Shown one piece after another: positions 9,672 through 19,774 of a stretch of DNA of 64,000 bases. The translations under genes were made by a program, and so were the position numbers. This DNA comes from Lysinibacillus pakistanensis (GTDB taxonomy: Bacteria; Bacillota; Bacilli; Bacillales_A; Planococcaceae): NCBI GenBank assembly GCA_001312325.1, contig BBDJ01000011.1:62001-126000 (forward strand), written 5' to 3'. Numbering within the stretch: the first letter of the stretch is position 1; every line of letters starts with the position of its first letter. The notes beneath the pieces were generated by a model that saw only the letters and a program-made list of their open reading frames with translations, made no database searches and was not told where the DNA came from.

Positions 9672-11361
9672 TTAATATTTAAATTGATGAATTAAATCCT
9701 GTAGTGTCTCTGCATTTTTGGTAAGCTGTAAGGCTGCTTTATTAATATCCCCCATAGATTCAAGATTTGCTTCTGCAATTTGTGTTACGGCCTTCGACTG
9801 CTCCCGTGCTTCAACGGCAATTTCAGCCACTATATGTGTAGAAGCATTGGCCTGCTCTATTCGCGCGTAGAGCTCTTCAGCAATCCCTGAAACCTCTTGA
9901 ATTTTATTGGTTACGAGAGAGACCTTAGCTGTTATCTCTTCAAATGCAACACTTGTTGTCTGCACAACTTTGGCACTTGAAGCAGCTTCTTGTTCACTCT
10001 CTTGCATATGTTCCCGTGCTTCCTTCGCTAGCTGTTGCATGGTCTGAATCGTCTTGGTAATTTCTGCTGCAGATGTTTTTGATTGCTCCGCTAATTTACG
10101 AACCTCTTCGGCTACCACCGCAAAGCCCTTCCCGTGTTCTCCAGCCCGTGCCGCTTCAATAGAGCATTTAACGCCAGTAAATTCGTTTGATCTGCAATGG
10201 CATGAATCACTTCAACAATTTCGTCAATCTTATTAGCATGTGTATCAAGTGCAGCGATTGAGTTGCACTCTCTTGCACGGCTACTGCCATAGCCTGCATT
10301 TGCATCTCCTGTGCTGTCTGTTCTCCATGCTTAGCTGTATCAAAGGCATCAGAAGCATAGGATGAAACCTCACTATTTGTTTCAGTGACTAGTTGAATAC
10401 CTCCAGCAATATCTTGCATGGCCTCAGCATTTTCATTGGCACTATGCTTTTGCGTGCTCGCACCGCTTGCTAGTTCCTGCATATTGGCTGTTAAATTCTC
10501 CGTCGTGTCTGTCGTAGAGCCAGCAGTTGCAGAAAGCTCAGCAGATGATGCAGATACCTGATTAGCTGTTTCATCTACTCGTTGCATCATTTTACGTAAT
10601 GTTGCAAGCATTGCGTTGAAGGAATTTGCCAGCTCACCGATTTCATCCTTAGACTTAACAATAAGCTGCTGTGTTAAATCGCCCTTTCCTGCAGAGATAG
10701 TTTCTAGTTGAGCATTTAATTGCTTTAATGGTTTAACAATCCCTCGTACAAATAAGATACCTGCAATTACGGCGATTATCGCAGTAATAATTGCAAAAAT
10801 CCCCATTTTAAAGAGCGTTTTTTTGGGCTACTGCATTGATATCAGAGGAAGGCACGCCTGCAAAAATCATCCCTATTATTTCTCCATCCGCGTTACGTAG
10901 CGGCTCATACTTTGTCAAATAGGGTTCACCCACAACCTCTGCTGTACCTGTAAATATTTTTCCCTGTGAAAGCACAGCTTCCGCTACTTTTGGATCTGCA
11001 GTTGTTCCAATTGCCCGCTGTCCATCCACCATAATATTTGTATTAATACGTGTATCGTTGGCGAAAATTGTAATTGCCGCTTGTGATAATTCTCCTAATT
11101 TATCGATGATGACAGTCTCATCCGCTACCTTCGCATCACCCTTATAAAGCTCTCCATTTTTTTAGCTGCCAATCTCCTGGCAAGGTTTGATGGAGATTAT
11201 GTACACTTAAATCTAAAATCTGATTCAGACGTATATTGTATTCATCTTGTAAAGCTGTTTTCATTTCGCTTGTATTCACTAGACCAATCACAAGTAGAAC
11301 AAAGGCTATAATCGCAACAATCAACAAACTCATTTTGTTTTGTATACTTCGTTTTTTTCAT
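9672..11361 (-). CDS. Methyl-accepting chemotaxis protein with Cache domain (frameshifted)
   Basis: Transmembrane chemoreceptor. After ATG 11361 (GGAGGGG site) come TM1 ([16 protein letters not shown]), an extracellular single-Cache region ([12 protein letters not shown] ... [26 protein letters not shown]), TM2, a HAMP domain ([17 protein letters not shown]) and the cytoplasmic signalling domain with the tip [17 protein letters not shown]. Restored length is about 560 residues. Frame breaks occur near 11330, at 11157-11163, near 10815, near 10250-10262, and at about 10163, where one base is missing from LNAAIEAARAG. Several are not in long runs. Ligand unknown. Monocistronic. Confidence 0.85.
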
Positions 11362-11597
11362 CAATGCCCCTCCATATTTTGCCACATAAAATAGACAGTA
11401 GCTACTGCTGAGAAAGCTTACTGTCAAATTACTAAATATTGAAATAATTCAGGAAAACATTCCTATTTTTAATTAGTATATAGCTAGATAGAACATTTGT
11501 ATATTTACAAAAAAAGTGACAACTGAAATTTCTTCTTTTCTAAATTCTTGAATTATGGTATTATAAATTTAACTATTATGAACGGAGGTGAAAAGGA

Positions 11598-11741
11598 ATG
11601 AAACAAAACGCTACGAAAACATGTGTAAAGGTGGATACAGCTATGTATTTTGCACGTGTTATTACTTTCGATTTTGCGAAAAACGGGAGAGGTCTGTCCA
11701 TTTTTAAGCAAAATCAAATAATAACAAACGTAGCGGATTAA
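11598..11741 (+). CDS. 47-residue leader ORF upstream of the ABC-F gene
   Basis: ATG 11598 follows a strong GGAGG-type site (ACGGAGGTGAAAAGG). The peptide begins MKQNATKTCVK, has a central MYFARVITFDFAK and ends IITNVAD at TAA 11739-11741. An extended -10 (TGG TATTAT) lies about 45 bases upstream. A terminator hairpin follows the ORF and then the ABC-F gene, the classic order of a ribosome-mediated attenuator of antibiotic-response ABC-F genes. I do not recognise the peptide itself. It could instead be an independent small protein. Confidence 0.6.
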   Translation: MKQNATKTCVKVDTAMYFARVITFDFAKNGRGLSIFKQNQIITNVAD

Positions 11742-11766
11742 CCATTCTTTTTCACAAATAAATGAG

Positions 11767-11803
11767 GAAAAGACTGCTTGTTAATGGAGCAGTCTTTTTT
11801 TTG
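11767..11803 (+). terminator. Terminator/attenuator between leader ORF and ABC-F gene
   Basis: Hairpin AAAAGACTGCT-N9-AGCAGTCTTTT followed by further T, located 26 bases after the leader ORF and 43 bases before the ABC-F start. As it stands it should stop most transcripts before the ABC-F gene, so read-through is probably regulated. Confidence 0.8.
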
Positions 11804-11846
11804 TGTCTATAGATGTTTTCGCACGTTTCATTGGAGGAAAAAAACG

Positions 11847-13647
11847 ATGCAAATTAAAGCTGAACAAATACAAAAAAATTATTGGTGGGAACGTATTATT
11901 TGAAGAACTTCAATTAGAAGTGAATACTGGAGAGCATGTTGCTATTGTTGGCGTGAACGGAAGCGGGAAAACGACTTTATTACAGCTATTATCTGGTTTA
12001 GATACACCAGATAAGGGACGGATTATAAAAAGTAAGGAAGCGACCATTGGCTATCTTCATCAAATTCCGCAATATCCTATGCTATCTGTAAAGCAAGTGC
12101 TAGAGGAGGCATTTACTGAAATTTATGCATTGAAGGCAAAGATGACAAAGCTAGAGCAGAAAATGCAGGAAGCTGTATCTGATAAGGTTCTTGAGCAATA
12201 TGGTCATGTGCAGGAACTATTTATGCTGCAGGGAGGCTATGAGATTGATGCACAATTGGCGATGATTGCTAATGGCCTTGGAATTACACCATTACTTGAG
12301 CAACCTTTTACTAGCCTAAGCGGTGGAGAGAAAACAAAGGTGATGCTAGGGCAAATCCTTTTAAGTAATCCTTCTATTTTGCTATTAGATGAACCAACCA
12401 ACCATTTAGATATGCAGGCAATTGAATGGCTGGAAAATTATGTGCGGAACTTCGCAGGGATAGTGATTGTTGTATCCCATGATCGCCATTTTATGAATCA
12501 AATGGCTCAAAAGATTATAGAAATTGAAGATGGCGAGGCATTTACGTATATTGGCAATTATGATGCATTTGTGAAACAAAAAGAAGCGAAGGTTGAACAG
12601 CAATTTGCTGAATTTGAGGAACAGCAAAAGAAAATAAAAAAAAATGAAGGAAACCATCAAGCGTTTAAAGCAATGGGCAAATGAAGCGAATCCACCGAAC
12701 GCCTCCATGCATCGACGTGCTAAAAGTATGGAAAAGGCATTAGCTCGAATCGATCGGGTCAAGAAGCCGTCAACGAAGAAGAAAATGAATTTAGCCCTGA
12801 CAATGGCTGAGCGTAGTGGTAAAGAGGTTGTGCAAATGAAGCAATTAGCCATGCATTTGATAAGCCGCTATTAAAGGAATGCGATTTGTCTGTCTACTTC
12901 GGAGAACGACTGGCGATTGTAGGTGGTAATGGCAGTGGTAAATCAACATTATTAAAAATGATACTTGGTGAGGTCATACCAAACGAAGGCATTTGTCGTG
13001 TTGGTAGCAGTGTAAAAATAGGCTACCTTTCGCAGCAGTTTGAGCATGAGCATCCATCGATACGTTTAATTGATGCCTTTCGAGAAAGTGTCTCAGTATC
13101 AGAGGCGGAGGCACGTCATTTACTGGCTCAATTTTTATTTTATGGCTATGACGTTTTTAAGAAGGTGAAGGATCTAAGTGGTGGCGAAAAGATGCGCTTA
13201 CGTCTAGCCCAGTTAATGCATGAGGATATCAATTTATTAATACTCGATGAGCCGACCAACCATTTAGATATTGAGGCAAGAGAGGTATTGGAGGATACTT
13301 TGGAATCCTTTGAGGGAACTATTATTGGCGTGTCTCATGACCGCTATTTCCTTCAAAAGATTTTTACAAAAGTCGGATGGATCAGGCATGAAACTATTCA
13401 AGTATTTGAGGGTGACTATGAGTGGGCAAGGAAAAAACATGCTGAACTAGTAGAAGTACCTGTTATCAAAGAAATAACAGAAAAGACCATGAGTGCTAAG
13501 AAAGAGCTACCTATTGAGCAACAAATTGAAAAGCTTGAACTAAAATTAAAGGAACCAACACTTGCTAAGGAGCAACGTCAAAAGCTTGAACAGCAGTTAG
13601 AGGTTTTATTTGAAAGATGGATTGAGGAAGGAGAAGAACATGTATAG
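11847..13647 (+). CDS. ABC-F family ATPase (possible ribosome-protection type)
   Basis: Soluble twin-ATPase protein with no membrane segments. NBD1: Walker A GVNGSGKTT, signature LSGGEK, Walker B ILLLDEPTNHLD. A charged inter-domain linker follows (KRLKQWANEANPP ... RRAKSMEKALARIDRVKKP). NBD2: GGNGSGKST, LSGGEKMRLRLAQ, LLILDEPTNHLD. The C-terminus is a short coiled coil. About 600 residues. ATG 11847 follows TTGGAGG. Frame breaks at A runs near 11872-11878, 12637-12643 and near 12840. ABC-F proteins act at the ribosomal E site, as translation factors or antibiotic-protection factors. The leader ORF plus attenuator and the overlapping acetyltransferase gene favour the latter, but I cannot place it in a resistance subgroup by eye. 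Confidence 0.85.
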
Positions 13648-14431
13648 TTTAGAACATATTATAGAGCTAGATCTTCATTATCTTAAAGGTTTTAGCAAGA
13701 TGGAGACATGTGAGGATGGCGTATTATTTTACAATGAGGATAACCCAACATATTACGATGCAAATCATGCACATATTTGGCGTAAAATAAATAATCCGAA
13801 TGTGCTATTGAGCAAAATAAAGAAATTCTATCAATCGAAATCACTTATCCCAAGATTATATCTATACAACCTAGAGGAAAATCAGCCTTGTATAAACGCT
13901 TTAGAAATGCATGGCTTTCAATATGAAAGCTTTACAGATGATATACAATGTTGGAATGGTGAGCCCTTATTACTACCACATAATCCAGCTATAGGCATCG
14001 AACGTGTAACAGATACAAATATTGAGGAAGCAATGGCAGTTGAAATGAGTATTTCAACATTTGGGGAACCTTCATTAATAAAGACGGCTTTTCTGCAAAC
14101 ATACCGCTCCCCATACTTTACGTATTATGTATTAAAACTAGACGGAAAGGCATGCTGTACTGCTAAGCTTTTTGTCTCAGGAAACCAAGGGAGGATTGAA
14201 AGTGTAGCCACACTCGAAAGCTATCGAGGGCAAGGGCTAATTGGTTATATCCTTCAGCATATTCAACAGCAGTCAATCCAGCTAGGTTTAGAAAATCTTT
14301 GGATTATGCCAATAAATGCGCAGGTGGCAAAGGTCTATGACAAGGCAAACTTTAAATCAGTAGGCAAAATAACATCCATTCATGCATTTACAGAAGGAAA
14401 AAGCATTCATCAAATACGACAAAATTCTTAA
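13640..14431 (+). CDS. GNAT family N-acetyltransferase
   Basis: Intact protein of 263 residues. The start ATG 13640 overlaps the last eight bases of the ABC-F gene and uses GAAGGAGAAG, so the two genes are coupled. The N-terminal half is a GNAT-like but degenerate domain; the C-terminal half carries motif A, ESVATLESYRGQGLIGYIL, with the acyl-CoA-binding R-G-Q-G-L, then the usual NLWIMPINAQVAKVYDKANF. Substrate unknown. Coupling to an ABC-F gene raises the possibility of an antibiotic- or ribosome-directed role (inference). Confidence 0.8.
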   Translation: MYSLEHIIELDLHYLKGFSKMETCEDGVLFYNEDNPTYYDANHAHIWRKINNPNVLLSKIKKFYQSKSLIPRLYLYNLEENQPCINALEMHGFQYESFTDDIQCWNGEPLLLPHNPAIGIERVTDTNIEEAMAVEMSISTFGEPSLIKTAFLQTYRSPYFTYYVLKLDGKACCTAKLFVSGNQGRIESVATLESYRGQGLIGYILQHIQQQSIQLGLENLWIMPINAQVAKVYDKANFKSVGKITSIHAFTEGKSIHQIRQNS

Positions 14432-14498
14432 TTTCATAGTGTTGAAAAACTAAATGGTCAAGGGATTCTTTGTGAATATTTAGTCAAAATGAAGGTGA

Positions 14499-14700
14499 TT
14501 TCCGTTCCAGGCTACTCGCTTTGTTGCTGACGCTTCGCTTTGCTTTCGCACAGAGCAAAGCTTCCTGCGCTGGAGGAACGAAGGCTAAGTGCGTCACGTC
14601 CTGTGACAACGCCTTCGTGACCAACCTCGTGTTGACCTCAGTTTCCCGTCTGTCTCGCTATCCCACGGGAGTCGAGTAGCCTTGCACTCCAATCTGCAAT
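14499..14700 (-). repeat. Structured intergenic repeat, copy 1 (minus orientation)
   Basis: GC-richer block (with CTTCGCTTTGCTTTCGC, GCGTCACGTCCTGTGAC and CCCACGGGAGTCGAGTAGCC) in an otherwise AT-rich gap. Read on the minus strand it opens with CGACTCCCGTGGGATAGCGAG and closes with GGAACGGAAATCA, the same start and end as copy 2. It holds several inverted repeats and no plausible ORF. It resembles a class of Bacillaceae intergenic repeats that begin GACTCC and end GGAACGGAAATCA (recollection). Confidence 0.65.
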
Positions 14701-14984
14701 AGTGTGAATTTTAAATATTTTCTTCCTTCAAAAGTAAAGTAAAAGCATATTACTAACCTTCATTAAATGGATAGAAAAGTGGTGCAATTCTATAGCTTTC
14801 AACTTTCATTTTATGTATAAAACTAATTTGTAACTCTACATAAAGCCACTTATTACTGTCGCTCTGCATTCACATAAATAAATGTTATTAAAGCTCCATT
14901 TTTACACAAAATAGTGATGGCTAAGACTTCAATTTATCACGTTACATTTATGTGAAATGCCAATGAAAATACTATGAGCAATGG

Positions 14985-15118
14985 TTGATTGGAGTGTAGA
15001 CTGAGTGACTCCTTGGGGATTCAGCGTCACAGATGTGACCCTGGAGCGAGCAACGCGAGTGAAGCGGCTCATCGGACGCCCCCAGGAAAGCACTCTGTCG
15101 GAACGGAGATCAACCCCT
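14985..15118 (+). repeat. Structured intergenic repeat, copy 2 (plus orientation)
   Basis: Begins near TGACTCCTTGGGGATTCAGC (15006 onward), contains CGAGCAACGCGAGTGAAGCGG and GGACGCCCCCAGGAAAGC, and closes with CGGAACGGAGATCAACC. Ends match copy 1 in inverted orientation; the middles differ. The 280 bases between the two copies (14701-14984) are AT-rich, and I see no gene or RNA in them. Confidence 0.65.
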
Positions 15119-15188
15119 CGTTTTGAAAAAGGGCAATACTTTTTAATTTGTCACCTTCATTTCATTGACATAATAGTATTTCAACATG

Positions 15189-15223
15189 AAATTCGCCGTA
15201 TTCCCAAAGAATATGGCGAATTT
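15189..15223. terminator. Hairpin terminator downstream of the nucleotidase gene
   Basis: AAATTCGCCGTATTC pairs with GAATATGGCGAATTT almost perfectly. It lies 17 bases beyond the minus-strand nucleotidase stop; T-richness is better on the plus side, so it may act in both directions. Confidence 0.6.
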
Positions 15224-15239
15224 ATTTTATAAAGGTTCG

Positions 15240-16801
15240 TTAAAATGTTACCCGCCAATTATGATTACATGTGGCTTGAATGATAGGATGCCTTAGAAGA
15301 TAATCAGCAATCAGCTCTGTCATATCTATTTGTATCTCCTTCACAACAGGTCGATTTCTAAAAAATTCAAAATTACCTGCTCCTGTTGCACGATAGCTGC
15401 TCATCACCACTTCAAATTCTGCCTCCATTTTTATAGGCTCCCCCTGAATGGTTAGCATAGTGACGCGCTCTCCAATAGGTTTTGAAATATCTAGGATATA
15501 CTCAATACCCTCCCACATATCATAATTATAAGGTTGTGCCTTTGGATATAGAAATGATTTAGCGACTTTTAGCACATCTCCCTCAACTGTAAAATAGGTT
15601 GCTGATTGTTCAAGGGCCAGGAGGATGTCCAGCCCAGATAGGCGCAGCACCTTTAAGGTATTTGCGTAAATATAATTCGTGACTATATCTCGCATTGTTA
15701 CCGCTTGCTTTAAGCCACCATGCTCATCGTGAAAGAGTGCTGTAGAAGAAATTGCAGCTCCTGATGCTTCCATTTGAATACGGTTTATAAATTCTATATA
15801 GGGATGCTCTTGAATACGGGCAAGAAACGCATCTCCTACTAGCATATTTCCTTGGATAGTTCCAATTGTCTTATCCAGCCATGCATCTGTTTTTTGAAAA
15901 GTAGGGGAGATCATCTCGCAAACAGTTGCTTCACATACCGTATCTTCCTTCACATACAGTAGAGATGGTGTATGAGCTATTGAATGAATTCTCTGCTCGT
16001 TATCCAGTGTAATAGCTAATTCGATAGTAGCTAAGCAATTGCCCTTAGTGCCAGGCTGAACAACTGATTTTCCGTTGATGTTTGAACATATTTCACGATG
16101 CTGGTGCCCAGAAATGATGATATCTACTTCTTCAATTTCTGTGCACATACGGTACCCTTGATTTTCTCCATTTTCATCTTCCAATAATTCTCCTGTCTCT
16201 AGGTCTCGCTCAAATCCTCCATGATAGCAAAGGATGAGAACATCTATTTGTTCATTCGCACGTATCCATTTTGCCCAATAGCTTGCACTTGAAAAGGCGT
16301 CTTCAAAATGAAGCCCAGAAATATGCTGTGGCTCCTCCCAGTGTGTCACAAAATGGGTTGTCACTCCTATCACTCCTATACGAATACCTTCTATTTCCTT
16401 AATGATATAAGGCTTTGTCAAAGGCCTGCCGTTTTCCGTTAAAATATTTGCACCTAGCCATGGAAAATCCGATTGGTTGATGACGGATTGTAACGTAGGT
16501 AGTCCATAATTAAATTCATGATTACCAAATACCATGGCATCGTATTGAAGAGCATTAGCCACCTGAATAAATGGGTTTGGTATGTCCGCTTGAAATCTTT
16601 GATGATAAAAGGTCATGGGACTTCCCTGTATAAAATCACCATTATCAAGTAAAAGAGTCGGTCCAGCAAGTCGTTTCTTTTGAATAATGGATGCTAGCTT
16701 GGCTAATCCTAGTGCCTCATTCTGCTCATTGCGAAAGGTAGTAGCATGATATAACCGTGAATATCACTAGTAGCCAATATTTGTATAGTTTTAACAGTCA
16801 T
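15240..16801 (-). CDS. 5'-nucleotidase / 2',3'-cyclic phosphodiesterase family metallophosphatase (frameshifted)
   Basis: Calcineurin-like N-terminal domain with LATSDIHGY, LLLDNGDFIQGSP, FGNHEFNYG and SGHQHRE metal-binding motifs, then a C-terminal 5'-nucleotidase domain (MRDIVTNYIYANTLKVLRLSG ... YRATGAGNFEFF). No signal peptide is visible, so it resembles the cytoplasmic YunD-type enzymes. The ORF is broken once just after DIHGY (about 16750); ATG 16801 has GGAGGG upstream. About 520 residues. Divergent from the phosphonate transporter, with which it may share phosphate-stress control. Confidence 0.85.
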
Positions 16802-16865
16802 AGAGAGCCCTCCATTAGTTAGTGTAAGTATAGTATATAAGGTTTTTTTTATTCATTTCCATGTC

Positions 16866-16913
16866 TTTACGATATCAAAATATTGATTTACGAAATAGAA
16901 ACATATATTTACG
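16866..16913. promoter_or_regulatory. Three TTTACG direct repeats at exact 21-bp spacing
   Basis: TTTACG occurs at 16866, 16887 and 16908, two helical turns apart, between the divergent nucleotidase and phnD genes. Hexamer repeats on one helix face upstream of a phosphorus-uptake operon resemble the layout of response-regulator sites such as PhoP (TTAACA-type repeats), although the hexamer and the spacing differ. Confidence 0.4.
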
Positions 16914-16984
16914 TCCTATTCATACTAGGAAAATATTTACTGTTTATACTGAGGAAGCATTTCAAACATGAGGAGGACAATAAT

Positions 16985-18058
16985 TTGAAGAAATTACTAT
17001 TTTTCGGAATTACATTCATGCTTGCCATATTGCTGATGGCATGTGGAAATGAGGTCTCTAAAACATCTGATGACAAAGAAACCGTAGATGTTTCCTCAAA
17101 TGCAGGTGAGAATGAGTCCATAAAAAAATTAACAATTGGCTTTGTACCTTCGCGAGATCCCGATGAAATTATTACAGCTACGGAACCTTTAAAGGGCTTA
17201 CTAAAGGACGAGCTAGCAGATTTAGGCTTTGATGTAGGTGAAATTGATATTACTGTAGGAACAAATTTTGAAGCGGTTGGTGAAGCATTGTCCGCAGGGA
17301 CTACGGATATTGGTTTAATTCCAGGAGGGACATATGTACTTTATGATGATGGCGCTGAAGTAATTTTAACAGCGACACGTGCAGGCTTAAGCAATGATGC
17401 AGATAATCCTATTGATTGGAATAAAAATGAGCCTACTGCACCAACAACAGCACAAACGACATCTTATCGAGCAATTTTAGTTGCAGGTCCATCGGAGAAA
17501 GGAAAGGCTTTAGCAGCGAAAGTAAATAATGGTGAGGAATTAACATTTGAGGACTTAAATACTGTTACCTGGAATGTGATGTCAAGCTCATCCCCGGCAG
17601 GCTATATTTATCCAACATTATGGCTACATGAGAAATTTAATAAAACAATTCCTGATTTAGCACAGGTTGTACAGGCTGATTCCTATGGTAATGCTTTTGC
17701 ACGGTTAGCTGCTGGTCAAACAGATGTCCTTGTAACGTACGCTGATGCACGTCGCGATTATGAAGAAAGCTGGCAAGGAGAATTTAATCGCGACGCTTCT
17801 ATTTGGGAGGAAACCGATTTAATTGGTGTTATGCCTGCAATCTATAATGACACAATTAGTGTAAGTAAAAACTCAAAAATCATGAGCGATGAATTAAAGA
17901 AGGCTATTCAGCAAGCATTTATTAATATTGGGTATTCAGAGAAAGGGAAGGAAGTAATCGCTATTTACAGCCATGAGGGCTATCAGGTAGCAAAAGACAG
18001 TGACTATGACAATGAACGTAAGGCACAGGAGCTAGTTCAAAATCTTGGTTCCAAGTAA
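16985..18058 (+). CDS. phnD: Phosphonate/phosphite ABC transporter substrate-binding lipoprotein
   Basis: Intact PhnD-type periplasmic-binding protein. TTG 16985 sits 9 bases behind GAGGAGG and gives a lipoprotein signal with lipobox LLMAC. The mature part has the family segments IGFVPSRDPDEI near the start, AGTTDIGLIPGGTYVL and AAGQTDVLVTYADARR. About 357 residues. It is the first gene of phnD-phnC-phnE-phnE and should deliver phosphonate, phosphite or a related oxyanion to the permeases. No phn C-P lyase genes are present, so the exact ligand is open. Confidence 0.9.
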   Translation: MKKLLFFGITFMLAILLMACGNEVSKTSDDKETVDVSSNAGENESIKKLTIGFVPSRDPDEIITATEPLKGLLKDELADLGFDVGEIDITVGTNFEAVGEALSAGTTDIGLIPGGTYVLYDDGAEVILTATRAGLSNDADNPIDWNKNEPTAPTTAQTTSYRAILVAGPSEKGKALAAKVNNGEELTFEDLNTVTWNVMSSSSPAGYIYPTLWLHEKFNKTIPDLAQVVQADSYGNAFARLAAGQTDVLVTYADARRDYEESWQGEFNRDASIWEETDLIGVMPAIYNDTISVSKNSKIMSDELKKAIQQAFINIGYSEKGKEVIAIYSHEGYQVAKDSDYDNERKAQELVQNLGSK

Positions 18059-18098
18059 ATAGCATGAAAAAGGACTAACCATCAAAAAAAATATACGA

Positions 18099-18150
18099 AA
18101 TCTGCGAGGCTTGCGGCTTATCCGTAGAAAGCCTCGCAGATTCTTAATTT
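18099..18150 (+). terminator. Intra-operon hairpin between phnD and phnC
   Basis: AATCTGCGAGGCT pairs perfectly with AGCCTCGCAGATT and is followed by a T-rich tail (CTTAATTTTTAATT). Such partial terminators or 3' stabilisers after the binding protein gene let it be made in excess over the ATPase and permeases. Confidence 0.75.
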
Positions 18151-18191
18151 TTAATTCTGATGCAGTTCTTTATCAGGAATGGAGCGTTACT

Positions 18192-18993
18192 ATGATTGAG
18201 TTTAAAGAGGTAGAAAAAAGATACCCTAATGGCTTTCTTGCATTGAATCACATTAACCTTAACATTGAGCAGGGGGAGTTCGTTGCGATTATCGGTTTAT
18301 CCGGTGCAGGAAAATCAACTATTGCGCTGTATTAATAAAATGCATGATATTTCAGGGGGAACTTTGCGGGTAAATACTATAAATGTGGGTCAGTTAAAGG
18401 GTAGGGAGGTACGAAATCTTCGTCGAAATATTGGTATGATATTCCAATCTTTTAATTTGGTAACACGTGTATCCGTTTTGAAAAATGTCCTAGTTTCCTT
18501 TGTTCCTAATATGCCCTTTTGGCGAAAAATCTTTGGTGTTTTTACAAGAAAAGAGAAGCTTCAGGCATTAATGGCACTAGATCAGGTAGGCATTTTAGAG
18601 AAGGCCTATGTACGAGTCGATCAGTTATCAGGTGGTCAGCAACAGCGTGTAGCCTTGGCACGTACACTTGCTCAAAAACCCCAAATTATATTAGCAGACG
18701 AGCCAGTCGCATCATTGGACCCTGTAACAGCTAAGCAAGTGATGGAAGATTTTAAACGCATTAATCAAGAATTAGACATGACAATTTTAATGAATATACA
18801 TCACGTTGATTTGGCATTGGCTTATGCAACACGGGTTATTGGTGTAAGGAATGGGGAAATCGTTTTTGATGGAAAGGTGAATGAAATCAACGAGGAAACG
18901 CTTGCAATTATTTATAATGATACGAAAGAGGGGAGAGGTGTCAACCATCATGCAATGCAAGCTACTATTGCCGAAAAAAATAGTATTGCCTAA
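18192..18993 (+). CDS. phnC: Phosphonate ABC transporter ATP-binding protein
   Basis: Walker [10 protein letters not shown], then the break, then [15 protein letters not shown]-loop [10 protein letters not shown], the PhnC-like [11 protein letters not shown], signature [13 protein letters not shown], Walker [16 protein letters not shown] 18192 follows GGAGCG. The frame is broken exactly behind the Walker A motif (about 18318-18326), where two bases appear to be missing rather than a homopolymer error. About 267 residues. It overlaps the next gene by about 44 bases. Confidence 0.85.
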
Positions 18994-19764
18994 TGGGAAG
19001 GAAGTGCTGGAAAAACGCTCCGTCATGCCTCTACTATGGCTTATCCTCTTTGTTTTAACCTTGCTTTCAATTCGTATCACGGGCTTTAGTCTAGAAGTCT
19101 TGAGGGATCGAATTGATCAGTTTTTCGTAATTATCCAGCAGATGGTACCACCTAATTGGGGCTATGTAGCGAAGCTATGGCAGCATTATTCGATACCATT
19201 AAGATGTCATTGCTCGGCTCCGTTGCAGGTGCTATATGTGCTTTGCCTATCGCTATGCTTGCTGCAGCCAATATTACCAAAAATAAATGGATTGCGATGT
19301 TGAGTAAATTTATGCTGAGCTTACTTCGAACATTACCAACACTAATCATTGCGTTGATTGCAACATTTATATTTGGGCTTGGAACAATGGCAGGAACCAT
19401 TGCCATCTTTTTATTCACCATTGCTTATGTGGGAAAGCTTTTATATGAACAAATTGAAAATGTCGATATGGGAGGATTTGAGGCTATGCAGGCAATGGGA
19501 TTGCCAACAATTCAGGCATTTCGCTATGCCATTTTGCCGCAGATTCTCCCAAATTACATATCGACATCATTATTTTGCTTTGAAGGAAATGTTCGTTATG
19601 CATCCATTCTAGGATATGTCGGTGCTGGTGGAATTGGTTTGCTTCTTAATGAAAGCATCGGGTGGAGAAGCTATGCTAATGTAGGTATGATTTTACTAAT
19701 GCTTGCTTGTACTGTTTTTATCATTGAATCAACTAGTGAATATTTTCGTAAGAGATTAATGTAG
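18950..19764 (+). CDS. phnE: Phosphonate ABC transporter permease 1 (frameshifted)
   Basis: PhnE-type permease: N-terminal cytoplasmic stretch, TM1 (LLWLILFVLTLLSI), the periplasmic PPNWGYVAKL segment, then the typical core with ALPIAMLAAANI and the EAA-like loop GFEAMQAMGLPTIQAFRYAILPQ, ending IESTSEYFRKRLM. One break near 19185. About 271 residues. The start used is ATG 18950 inside the end of phnC; the site is GGGAGAGG. Confidence 0.85.
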
Positions 19765-19774
19765 GGGTGAAGCT

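Noticed and set aside
14701..14984. Gene or RNA between the two inverted intergenic repeats
   Set aside because: Only short AT-rich sequence without ribosome site, promoter pair or terminator.
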